Below are positions 17,887 to 26,158 of a DNA stretch of 64,000 nt, piece after piece. This DNA comes from Acidobacteriaceae bacterium (GTDB lineage Bacteria; Acidobacteriota; Terriglobia; Terriglobales; Acidobacteriaceae): positions 1 through 64,000 of the forward strand of contig DAIDKP010000012.1 in NCBI GenBank assembly GCA_027449965.1, read 5' to 3'. The position numbers and the translations under genes are program-made. How positions within the stretch are numbered: the stretch's first letter is position 1; each line of letters begins with the position of its first letter. Under the pieces are notes generated by a model, which was not told where the DNA came from, ran no database searches, and saw only the letters and a program-made list of their open reading frames with translations.

Positions 17887-19503
17887 TCAGTTCGAGGCAT
17901 GCAGATGCGCCGCAGCCTTTTGAGCGTCTGCCTTCTGCGCCGTCTCCACCAGCGCCTGCGCCTGGGGCAGATACGTGATCGCTTTCTGAATCATCGGATC
18001 CCAGTCCGCTTCCACGCGCAGTCCCTGCGCCTGGCCCACCAGAATCGTGACGATCTTCGCCTTCACATTTGCCTTCACCCACTCCAGGTTGGTGGCAAAG
18101 TCCGCTTCGGTCCACGGAACCTTTTCGGTCGTCAGATATTTCTTGAACGCCGCAAGCACATCGTCGTTCATCTCGAACTTCTTCACCGTCGGATGGTTTG
18201 CGACATACTCCGGAGCAAAATGAAAGAAGACATCGTGCCCCAGCAACTCGTCTGTAAAGTGATTTGCCTTGGGCGTCTCAATCTTTACATCCGGCGTAAT
18301 GCCGCCGCCCCCATACACGGTCCGCCCGGAGTCAGTCAGCTTCACCTCACGGTTCGTCTTGTTCGCGGGCAGCGCATTGGCATGGTTGTAGTAGTAGTCG
18401 TAGAGCGAAACCCCTTTGTAATCCCGTTGAATCAACCGGCCCGAAGGCGTGTAGTAGTGATACGTCGTCAGCGCCAGAGCGGTTGCGTCCGACATGTTGT
18501 AGACCGTCTGCACCAGCCCTTTGCCAAACGTCGTTTCGCCGGCAATCAGCGCCCGGTCATGATCCTGCAACGCGCCCGAGACAATCTCCGCCGCCGACGC
18601 TGTATTCCGGTTCACCAGCACCACAATCGGATACAGCTTTCCGCCATTGCCATGCGTCACCGTATACACCTGGTCAGGATAGGCGCGCCCGCGTTGCGAG
18701 ACGATAATCTGTCCCTTGGTCAGCAGGTGATCACAAATCTCCACCGCCTGGCTCAGCAACCCGCCCGGATTTCCGCGCAGGTCCAGCACCAGCCCCTTCA
18801 GATTGCCGAAGCTGTCCGCGGCATCATCCACTTCCTTGCCTGCCGTCTCTGAGGAAAAGTTGGCCAGGTGGATATAGCCCACACCCGGCTGAATCTCAAA
18901 CGCCAGATCGACCGACGGATGCGGAATCTCGTCGCGCACCAGCGTGAAGCTGAGCGGCTGCGGACTGCCGTAGCGCACCGTCGTCAGCGTCACGCTGGTT
19001 CCGCGCGGCCCTTTCAGCAGCTTGGACACCTGCACCGAGTCCATTCCGGTTGTGCTTTTGCCGTCGATCGAAGCAATGATATCGCCCGGATGAATTCCCG
19101 CCTTGTAGCTGGGCGTTCCTTCGTACGGTGTCACCACATAGATCTTGTCCTTCTGCTGCTGGATCAGCATTCCCACGCCAAAGTAGCGTCCCTGCTGGTC
19201 TTCGCGCATCTTCGCGTAAGCCTTCGGGTCATAAAAGTTTGAGTGCGGGTCCAGCACGTGCAGCATCGACGGAATCGCTCCGTCAAAGATCACATCGTCA
19301 GCCTTGTCGCCGACAATCGGCTCGGCATAGTTCTGTTCCACCAGCGCATACACATCCGTAAACTGCTTCAGATTGTCGCGAAACTGGGACTGATCCGTCG
19401 CCGATTGAGCGCCGACTCTGCTTTGCAATACCGTGCCAGCCAGTGCGCAGACGCAAAAAAAAGTAATCAGGAAAAATGTGGCGCGACGGGCGCGGGAACT
19501 CAT
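17887..19503 (-). CDS. S41-family C-terminal processing protease (CtpA/Prc-like)
   Basis: The ATG at 19503 (MSSRARRATFFLITFFC) gives a signal peptide or anchor and has GGGAGG upstream. The 538-residue protein then shows an N-terminal helical segment and a PDZ domain (about residues 90-175, YFGVGMLIQQQKDKIYVVTP, AGIHPGDIIASIDG). The S41 serine-protease core follows, with GLVLDLRGNPGGLL, nucleophile Ser in NRNTASAAEIVSGAL and general-base Lys in GETTFGKGLVQTVY. The Ser/Lys dyad is intact. Such enzymes trim C-termini of periplasmic or envelope proteins. A C-terminal extension of about 140 residues with a charged, Ala-rich end (QKADAQKAAAHLHASN) is longer than in minimal CtpA. It is transcribed divergently from the SurA-like gene, another envelope quality-control factor. 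Confidence 0.92.
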   Translation of the reverse strand: MSSRARRATFFLITFFCVCALAGTVLQSRVGAQSATDQSQFRDNLKQFTDVYALVEQNYAEPIVGDKADDVIFDGAIPSMLHVLDPHSNFYDPKAYAKMREDQQGRYFGVGMLIQQQKDKIYVVTPYEGTPSYKAGIHPGDIIASIDGKSTTGMDSVQVSKLLKGPRGTSVTLTTVRYGSPQPLSFTLVRDEIPHPSVDLAFEIQPGVGYIHLANFSSETAGKEVDDAADSFGNLKGLVLDLRGNPGGLLSQAVEICDHLLTKGQIIVSQRGRAYPDQVYTVTHGNGGKLYPIVVLVNRNTASAAEIVSGALQDHDRALIAGETTFGKGLVQTVYNMSDATALALTTYHYYTPSGRLIQRDYKGVSLYDYYYNHANALPANKTNREVKLTDSGRTVYGGGGITPDVKIETPKANHFTDELLGHDVFFHFAPEYVANHPTVKKFEMNDDVLAAFKKYLTTEKVPWTEADFATNLEWVKANVKAKIVTILVGQAQGLRVEADWDPMIQKAITYLPQAQALVETAQKADAQKAAAHLHASN

Positions 19504-19742
19504 GCGGCGCGAAACCTCCCGGCGGCTTTGGCATGCGCTTTCCAAGCGGTTTCCGTTAGCTGCCTTTGGCCAGAGTATAGCATCGCAGCGGCCGATTCCA
19601 TCCATCCCTCCGCGGCTGTCCTTTCCCGCATATCGTCGTCCAACAGGACATCCACGCGCAGAGTGCGGTTGCATCGTTCCCAGCGTTTACAATTACGTCA
19701 AGGGACTGTCAGCCTCGGCTGCTCTCCCTCTTGAGATCACGA

Positions 19743-21620
19743 ATGCCTTTGAATCCTTTCGCTCCACCCTTCCGCGTCCGTTTCGCATCCGCTGCGCTTT
19801 GTGGCGCTTCGCTGCTCGTTGTCCACGCTGCTCTGGCTCAGAGCCATCCCGCTGCATCCTCATCGACCACCAACCTCGCGGAGCAAAGTCCTTTCGGCGG
19901 CCAGGTCGTCGAAGATGTCATCGCGCGCGTCAACGATCAGGTGATCACCAGCTCCGACTATGATCGCGCCCTCAAGGAGATGGATCAGGAAGCTCGGCAG
20001 CGTGGTGAAACCATGCAGCAGATGGAAGACGACCACAAAGACCTTCTGCGCAACCTGATCGACCAGCAGCTTTGGGTCTCCAAGGGCAAGGAACTCGGCA
20101 TAACCGGCGAAACTGAACTCGTCAAGCAGCTCGACGAGATTCGCAAGAAATATAACCTCGCCAGCATGGAAGACCTCGAAAAGGCAGCTCAGCAGCAAGG
20201 CGTCTCCTTTGAGGATTTCAAAGCCAATCTCCGCAACCAGATCATCACTCAGGACGTCATGCGTCAGGAGGTTGGTCGCCATCTCAACGTCACTCCCGGC
20301 GAAGCCTACCGCTATTTCCTGCAACATCAGAAAGAGTACGCTCAGCCGGAGAGTGTGCATCTGGCAGAGATTCTCATCTCGACCAATCCACCTGCCAATG
20401 CGCAGGGCTCCCAGTCATCCGAGTCCGCGCGCCTTGCACTCGCCAGGGCCAAAGCCGACGACATCGAAGCGAAGCTGAAGGCGGGGGGCAACTTCGATCA
20501 GATCGCGCGCGCCAGCAGCGACGGTCCCACGGCGGCTCAGGGCGGCGACCTGGGCAAGTTCCAGCGCGGCAATCTGGCCAAAGTACTCGAAGACGCGACC
20601 TTCCCGCTCAAGCCGGGCCAGTTCACGCAGCCCATCCGCACTCGTCAGGGCTACGTCATTCTCAAGGTACTGGAGCACAATCCCGGTGGAGTGCCACCTT
20701 TCAAGGAAGTTGAGCCGCAGGTCGAGCAGGCTTACTACATGAGTCAGATGGAGCCTGCTATCCGCAGCTACCTCACGCAGATGCGCGAAGAGGCCTACAT
20801 CGACATTCGTCCCGGTTATACGGATTCCGCCGCAAGCCCGCTTGAAACCAAGCCGATTTACAGCGCCTACACGCCTCCATCTCCCAAGAAGAAGCACAAG
20901 GAGCAGCGTGCCCGTTATCGCGAAACGGATCGTGGTTTCCGCAAAAAGGCTGGCGAGCCGAAGGGCTTGCAACTCACCCCTGCGTCGCTCGATACTTCCA
21001 AGCCAGCGCCTGCGCAGACGGCGGTCGCTAGTGGGAAGAAAAGCAAGAAGCACAAGAAGCAGAAGCCGCAACGGGCGCGCGTCGAGCGCTCGGGCAAGAA
21101 GGAAAAAATCCGTTACGGTCAGGCTCCCATCGAGACACTGTCCGACACATCGAAAGCTACTCCGGTCGAGGATGCCGGCGCAGTCGGCCAGACAGCCGAT
21201 GCAGCGAATGAGCCGCCGAATCCGCTGGAGCCAGCGCCTGCGCGTCGCGAGAAAACTCGCTTCAGCGACCGTGCCGAGACAGAGAAAAAGTCGAAAAAGA
21301 AGAAGAACTCCATCTTCAACTCCAGCGACGCCTATACTCCGCTGCCGCCTGATCCTTCAGAGGTTGCCAACCAGCAACTGCAGTCGGCTCCGCTGGGACT
21401 GAACGGCGATACCTCACCCAAGAAAAAGAAGAAGCGCAAGACCAAGGTGGAAGTCACCAACGACAAGAAAACCCGGCTCCAGGACGAGAAGCAGCTCAAA
21501 GCGCCCAAACAGCCGCTGCAATATACGCCAGCCGGTCCGGTACAGGGCGCGCCAGCTCCGGCTCAGCCCACATCCACGGCACCGGCGGCAGCCAGCCCGG
21601 CTTCCGGCTCGCCCCAGTAG
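19743..21620 (+). CDS. SurA-like periplasmic peptidyl-prolyl isomerase with long lysine-rich C-terminal tail
   Basis: The ATG at 19743 (MPLNPFAPPFRV) leads into a signal peptide ending near VVHAALAQ. A SurA-type N-terminal chaperone domain follows (about residues 45-205, FGGQVVEDVIARVNDQVITS), then a parvulin/rotamase domain (about 205-315) with VHLAEILIS, DGPTAAQGGDLGKFQRG and GQFTQPIRTRQGYVILKV. It would catalyse prolyl isomerisation and escort outer-membrane proteins through the periplasm. From about residue 365 to the end (625) the chain becomes low-complexity, with Lys clusters such as KKSKKHKKQKPQRARV and PKKKKKRKTKVEV separated by Pro/Ala stretches and a Pro/Ala/Ser end. That tail is not part of known SurA folds. 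The YhaM-like gene begins 91 bases downstream. Confidence 0.88.
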   Translation: MPLNPFAPPFRVRFASAALCGASLLVVHAALAQSHPAASSSTTNLAEQSPFGGQVVEDVIARVNDQVITSSDYDRALKEMDQEARQRGETMQQMEDDHKDLLRNLIDQQLWVSKGKELGITGETELVKQLDEIRKKYNLASMEDLEKAAQQQGVSFEDFKANLRNQIITQDVMRQEVGRHLNVTPGEAYRYFLQHQKEYAQPESVHLAEILISTNPPANAQGSQSSESARLALARAKADDIEAKLKAGGNFDQIARASSDGPTAAQGGDLGKFQRGNLAKVLEDATFPLKPGQFTQPIRTRQGYVILKVLEHNPGGVPPFKEVEPQVEQAYYMSQMEPAIRSYLTQMREEAYIDIRPGYTDSAASPLETKPIYSAYTPPSPKKKHKEQRARYRETDRGFRKKAGEPKGLQLTPASLDTSKPAPAQTAVASGKKSKKHKKQKPQRARVERSGKKEKIRYGQAPIETLSDTSKATPVEDAGAVGQTADAANEPPNPLEPAPARREKTRFSDRAETEKKSKKKKNSIFNSSDAYTPLPPDPSEVANQQLQSAPLGLNGDTSPKKKKKRKTKVEVTNDKKTRLQDEKQLKAPKQPLQYTPAGPVQGAPAPAQPTSTAPAAASPASGSPQ

Positions 21621-21711
21621 ATTCGTGTGAGTCTGTCGCACATCCGGACGGCAGGCTCACATCGCTCTCCTCGCACCCGAGGATCGACACTCAGCCCGCG
21701 GTGGTGATCGA

Positions 21712-22704
21712 ATGAAGGGAATCTCAATCGCCGATCTGGCGGCTTTGCCGGAGAATCAGCTCTTCGACGGCATCTTTCTCGTGCTTAGCCGGCAGCAGCG
21801 CACCACCAAAACCGGCAAGCCCTATCTCAGCCTCACCCTTGGCGACAATACAGGCCAGATCGAATCACGTATCTGGGATCCTTCGGACCCGCGCGTCGCC
21901 ACTCCCTTTCAGCGTGGAGATGTACTCAAGGTGCGCGGCAGCGTGGCGCGATTCGAGTCTGCGCTTCAACTCAAGATCGAGATGCTTCGCCTCGCCACCG
22001 ATCAGGAGTACGAGCGCGGCGAACTGCTTCCCTCCACCACGCATGATGTTCCCACCATGTGGCAATCGCTGCTCGCCATCGTGGACAGCATGGAGAACCA
22101 GGATCTGCGCCGTCTGCTGCATCGCCTTCTGGACGACCCCGTTGTGCGAGACGCCTATCAGCAGGCTCCAGCTGCGCGCCAGTTGCATCATGCCTGGCTG
22201 GGTGGCCTGCTGGAGCATGTGGTCAGTTTGCTGGGCCTTGCGCAGCGCGTCGTGCCCCATTATCCAATGGTGATTCCGGATCTCGTCTACACCGGCATTC
22301 TGCTCCACGACCTGGGCAAAATTTATGAGCTGAGCTGGCAGACCGACTTTGGTTACACCATTGAAGGCCAGCTTCTTGGCCACATCTCCATCGGCGCCAG
22401 CATCGTCGAACGCGCTATCGATGCGCTACCGGATTTTCCACCGCGACTGCGCACCATCGTTCTGCATCTCATTCTTTCTCATCACGGTCGGCTGGAGTTT
22501 GGCTCTCCCATGCTTCCCATGACTCCGGAAGCGCTGATGCTCAACTTCCTCGACGATCTCGATGCCAAGATGCAGATTGTGGCCAGCGAATTCCAAAAGG
22601 CAGCCCGACAGGGCCGCGCGGCCCACGAGATGACTGACCGCATCTGGGCGCTCGACCAGCGCACCATGCTCGACACCCGCGCCTTTCTAGCCCAAAACGA
22701 CTGA
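21712..22704 (+). CDS. YhaM-like 3'-5' exoribonuclease (OB-fold + HD domain)
   Basis: The 330-residue protein has an OB-fold nucleic-acid-binding domain (about residues 18-85, TKTGKPYLSLTLGDNTGQIE) and then a metal-dependent HD phosphohydrolase domain. The HD motif residues appear in HHAWLGGLLEHVVSL, GILLHDLGKIYEL, LGHISIGASIV and LHLILSHHGRLEFGSP, followed by LDDLDAKM. This order and length match the YhaM/CBF1 family, Mn2+-dependent 3'-5' exonucleases acting mainly on RNA. It lies downstream of the SurA-like gene on the same strand and may share its transcript. The gene end coincides with a hairpin shared with the convergent permease gene. Confidence 0.9.
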   Translation: MKGISIADLAALPENQLFDGIFLVLSRQQRTTKTGKPYLSLTLGDNTGQIESRIWDPSDPRVATPFQRGDVLKVRGSVARFESALQLKIEMLRLATDQEYERGELLPSTTHDVPTMWQSLLAIVDSMENQDLRRLLHRLLDDPVVRDAYQQAPAARQLHHAWLGGLLEHVVSLLGLAQRVVPHYPMVIPDLVYTGILLHDLGKIYELSWQTDFGYTIEGQLLGHISIGASIVERAIDALPDFPPRLRTIVLHLILSHHGRLEFGSPMLPMTPEALMLNFLDDLDAKMQIVASEFQKAARQGRAAHEMTDRIWALDQRTMLDTRAFLAQND

Positions 22705-22736
22705 AGGCCACCCGCGCATATGCGCCAGCGGCCTTC
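22703..22736. terminator. putative bidirectional terminator between convergent genes
   Basis: GAAGGCC (22703-22709) pairs with GGCCTTC (22730-22736), and the enclosed 12-base palindrome GCGCATATGCGC (22714-22725) can form an inner stem. On the minus strand the stem is followed by GTCGTTTTGGG, giving a short T-run for the leftward permease transcript. On the plus strand it directly follows the stop of the YhaM-like gene. Confidence 0.55.
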
Positions 22737-22775
22737 GTCTATCCCTTTCGCTGCGCTTGCGGCAGCGTTCGCACC

Positions 22776-24290
22776 TCAGGGCAGGCTCTGCACCTTGCTG
22801 TGACGGATCGAGTACGTGAAGTAGATCACCAGACCCAGCAGCAGCCATCCCAACATGACGATCCAGGTAATCCGCGGCAGTTGCACCATCAGAAACAGGG
22901 ACATCACGATTCCCAGGATCGGCACCAGCGGCACCAGCGGCGTCTTGAAGGGGCGATGCATCTCCGGATGGCGCATACGCAGAATCCACACCCCGGCGCA
23001 GACGATCATGAACGCCAGCAGAGTCCCGATATTGACCAGTTCGCTCAGCCGGTCAATCGGCAGAAAAGCCGGCATCACCGCCACCACCAGTCCGACGATG
23101 ATCGTCGACTTCCACGGTGTGCGAAATTTCGGATGAATCTCCGAGGCCCACTTCGGCAGCAGGCCGTCGCGCGACATCGAGAAGAAGACCCGCGACTGCC
23201 CCAGCAGCATCACCAGCATCACCGTACCCAATCCAAAGATCGCGCCAATCTTCACCAGCAGCGACCCCCAGGTTACGCCGGTTGCGTCGATGCCCAGCGC
23301 CACAGGATCGGCCACATTCAATGCGCGATAGTTCACCAGCCCCGTCAGCACGGTTGAAACCACGATATACAGCAGCGTGCAGAAAACCAGTGAGCCAAGA
23401 ATGCCGATCGGCATATCCCGTTGGGGATTTTTCGCCTCCTGTGCGGCCGTCGAGACGGCGTCGAATCCGATGTAGGAAAAGAAGATCGAAGCCGCCGCTG
23501 CTGCAATTCCCATCATCCCGAAGTTTCCCTGGGCATCGCGCGGCGGAATGAACGGATGCCAGTTTGCTCGCGCCACCTCCGGGTGGTGAATCAAAAACGC
23601 GATGCCCAGCACCAGAAAGATGCCCACAATCGCCAGCTTCACCACCACAATCGCCGTATTCAGATTCGCCGACTCCTGAATGCCGACCACCAGCACGGCC
23701 GTCACCACCAGGATCACCAGCAGCGCGATCAGGTTGAACAGTCCGGTCACATGCGGCAGCCCGGCATCGCTCACGCCCGGCGGCAAGGACATCACCGGCA
23801 TCCACTGCTGGTGATAGAAGACCAGTGGCGTGCCGGTCGTCGCCGTCAGTTGCGGCGGAATATAGATATGCAGTTGCTGCAGAAAGCTGTTGAAGTAGCC
23901 CGCCCATCCCGAGGCTACCGTCGCCGCGCCAAAGGCATACTCCAGCACCAGATCCCAACCGATGATCCACGCCACCAGCTCGCCCAGCGTCGCATAGCCA
24001 TAGGTGTAGGCCGAGCCGGCAATGGGAATGATCGAAGCAAACTCCGCGTAGCAAAGCCCGGCAAAAGCGCAGGTGATGCCAGCCAGGATGAAGCTCAGCG
24101 CAACGGCCGGACCGGCGTGCCGAGCTGCTGCCTGGCCGGTGAGCACAAAGATGCCCGCGCCGATAATCGCGCCAATTCCAAGCGTAATCAGGTTCAGCGC
24201 GCCCAGCGATCGCTTCAGTGTGTGTTCGCCCTCTTCCTGCGATTCCTGATGCAGCAGCGCAAGCGGCTTGATCTTCAACAGATTTGGCAT
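22776..24290 (-). CDS. APC-superfamily amino-acid permease (cationic amino-acid transporter-like)
   Basis: The chosen ATG at 24290 (MPNLLKIKPLALL) gives 504 residues with 12-14 hydrophobic segments. The helix-1 signature LGIGAIIGAGIFVLTG and the helix-3 segment CYAEFASIIPIAGSAYTYGY are those of the APC family. The N-terminal amphipathic lead-in (LKRSLGALNLITLGIGAIIG) and a large extracytoplasmic loop between helices 3 and 4 resemble bacterial CAT-type proteins. It should sit in the inner membrane and import amino acids with protons; the substrate is undetermined. A second APC permease gene lies 35 bases upstream on the same strand, so the two probably form an operon. Any upstream extension beyond 24290 would run into that gene. 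Confidence 0.88.
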   Translation of the reverse strand: MPNLLKIKPLALLHQESQEEGEHTLKRSLGALNLITLGIGAIIGAGIFVLTGQAAARHAGPAVALSFILAGITCAFAGLCYAEFASIIPIAGSAYTYGYATLGELVAWIIGWDLVLEYAFGAATVASGWAGYFNSFLQQLHIYIPPQLTATTGTPLVFYHQQWMPVMSLPPGVSDAGLPHVTGLFNLIALLVILVVTAVLVVGIQESANLNTAIVVVKLAIVGIFLVLGIAFLIHHPEVARANWHPFIPPRDAQGNFGMMGIAAAAASIFFSYIGFDAVSTAAQEAKNPQRDMPIGILGSLVFCTLLYIVVSTVLTGLVNYRALNVADPVALGIDATGVTWGSLLVKIGAIFGLGTVMLVMLLGQSRVFFSMSRDGLLPKWASEIHPKFRTPWKSTIIVGLVVAVMPAFLPIDRLSELVNIGTLLAFMIVCAGVWILRMRHPEMHRPFKTPLVPLVPILGIVMSLFLMVQLPRITWIVMLGWLLLGLVIYFTYSIRHSKVQSLP

Positions 24291-24325
24291 ATGAGTTCGG
24301 CGAGTTCCTCTCTCAACAGTTTCCC

Positions 24326-25885
24326 CTACGTTGTGCAGCTTGATTTCGAAGTACGCCTCTGACCGTATGTCCACAAGAAATACACGGGAATCCCCAGCAG
24401 CACGATCCCCAGCCCCGGCCATGTGTATTGCGGCTTGTATCGCAATAATACGACACATATCCACGTCGCCATCGCGATATAGATCACCGGCAGCACCGGA
24501 TACCCGAGCGCTCGATACGGACGCTCGGCTTCAGGCCGCTTTCGCCGCAGCACGATCAGTCCGGCAATCGTCAGAATGTAAAAGACCAGCACCGCGAAGA
24601 TCACATAATCCAGCAGTTGTCCAAACGATCCGGAGACGCACAGCAGCACGGTCCACGCTGCCTGCACGGCCAGCGCCGCCACCGGCGTCCGATATCTGGG
24701 ATGCAGGCGACCTGCTGCCTTGAAAAACAATCCATCCTTGCTCATTGCATAATAAACACGCGCTCCTGCGAGCGTCATGCCGTTGGCGCAGCCAAAGCCG
24801 GAGATCAGAATTGCCGCCGCCATCAGCCCGGTTCCCAGACCCGGGAAGATGGCCTCCAGCACGGCCGTTCCCACACGATCATCGGTTGCAAACTGGATTC
24901 CACGCGCCATCACTGTCGCCCCATGCGGATCGCCCTTCAGCGGCAGGACGAGCAGATAGGCCAGCGAGATCAGAAAATAGATCGTCAGCACCGATCCTGT
25001 TCCCAGCAACAGTGAAAGCGGCAGGTTACGTTGCGGATTCCTGACCTCACCCGCCGTGAACGTCACGTTGTTCCACGCATCGGCCGAGAACAACGACCCC
25101 ACCTGCACCACGGCCAGCACTACCACCGCCGAGACCATCGTCGTTCCGCCCGCAGCCGTCGTCAGCGAATGCAGATGGGTCCAGCCCGCGCTTTGCCACA
25201 GTCCGCTCAGGCCGCCTTGAAAATTGGCGTCCATCGCCTGCACGTGTCGCCCCACGGTCAGCCCCAGCGCCACCATCGCCGCCAGCGAAAGTCCCTTCGC
25301 CGTGGTGAAGACATTCTGGACCATCGCGCCCAGCCGCACGCCAAAGACGTTCACCACCGCCAGCAGAATCACCAGCACCAGTCCTGCCAGATTGGCCGTA
25401 TTCACGCCAATCTCCATATTGCCCAGCGCCACCGGCCCCACTCGAACTATCGGCACATGCGCAATGTGCCACAGCCAGTGCTCGCTGGAAATGGTGGGGA
25501 AAAACACGCCTAGAAACTTGCCAAATCCCACACACACGGCAGCAATTGTCCCTGTCTGAATCACCAGAAACAGCGTCCACCCGTATAGAAATCCCCACAG
25601 CGGTCCCAGCGCCTCGCGCAGATACACATACTGGCCGCCGGCTGTCGGCATCATCGCCGCCAGCTCGCCGTAGCACAGCGCGCCGATGATCGTCATCGCT
25701 GCCGTCACCACCCAAGCCGCCAGAAACAGCCCTGCTGACTGCGTGATCCGCGCAATCTCTGCCGCCACCAGAAAGATGCCCGATCCAATCATCGATCCGG
25801 CCACAATCGTCGTCGAGCTGAAGAGTCCCAGCGTCTGCGCCAGCCGCACTTCGCCGGTAATCTCACTTGTTTCGCTTTTCGTCAC
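24326..25885 (-). CDS. APC-superfamily amino-acid permease
   Basis: The frame opens with GTG at 25885 and codes for 519 residues with about 12 membrane helices. Helix 1 contains TIVAGSMIGSGIFLVAAEIA and helix 3 LCYGELAAMMPTAGGQYVYL, the substrate-backbone-binding motifs of APC transporters. It is closer to the LAT/YfnA-type branch than the neighbouring permease, which has a CAT-like architecture. It is the first gene of the leftward permease pair and is divergent from the acyl-CoA synthetase. A Shine-Dalgarno sequence before the GTG is weak, so the start is only moderately secure. The substrate is unknown. Confidence 0.87.
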   Translation of the reverse strand: MTKSETSEITGEVRLAQTLGLFSSTTIVAGSMIGSGIFLVAAEIARITQSAGLFLAAWVVTAAMTIIGALCYGELAAMMPTAGGQYVYLREALGPLWGFLYGWTLFLVIQTGTIAAVCVGFGKFLGVFFPTISSEHWLWHIAHVPIVRVGPVALGNMEIGVNTANLAGLVLVILLAVVNVFGVRLGAMVQNVFTTAKGLSLAAMVALGLTVGRHVQAMDANFQGGLSGLWQSAGWTHLHSLTTAAGGTTMVSAVVVLAVVQVGSLFSADAWNNVTFTAGEVRNPQRNLPLSLLLGTGSVLTIYFLISLAYLLVLPLKGDPHGATVMARGIQFATDDRVGTAVLEAIFPGLGTGLMAAAILISGFGCANGMTLAGARVYYAMSKDGLFFKAAGRLHPRYRTPVAALAVQAAWTVLLCVSGSFGQLLDYVIFAVLVFYILTIAGLIVLRRKRPEAERPYRALGYPVLPVIYIAMATWICVVLLRYKPQYTWPGLGIVLLGIPVYFLWTYGQRRTSKSSCTT

Positions 25886-26158
25886 TTCTACTGGTTGTAA
25901 CGGAACGACAATGCTTTTGTCTTCTCTTTTTTTTCGGAGGTGTTGTGGTTTCGATGGTAGCTTCGACCTCGCCCAGCAGCGTCTCTTCTCGAGCGGCCTT
26001 CAACGCGCGATCCCTTGACCGCACATCGCGATGGCAAGGCCTCACGGCTCCTTGCGTCTCGCTGTAGTGGCAAGCAGCGCCCTGCTACAATTCCGTTACG
26101 GTTGGCTGTGCAGTTCCTTGTGCAAGGATGCTTCCGCAGCCCGGAGGAATTTCTCGAA

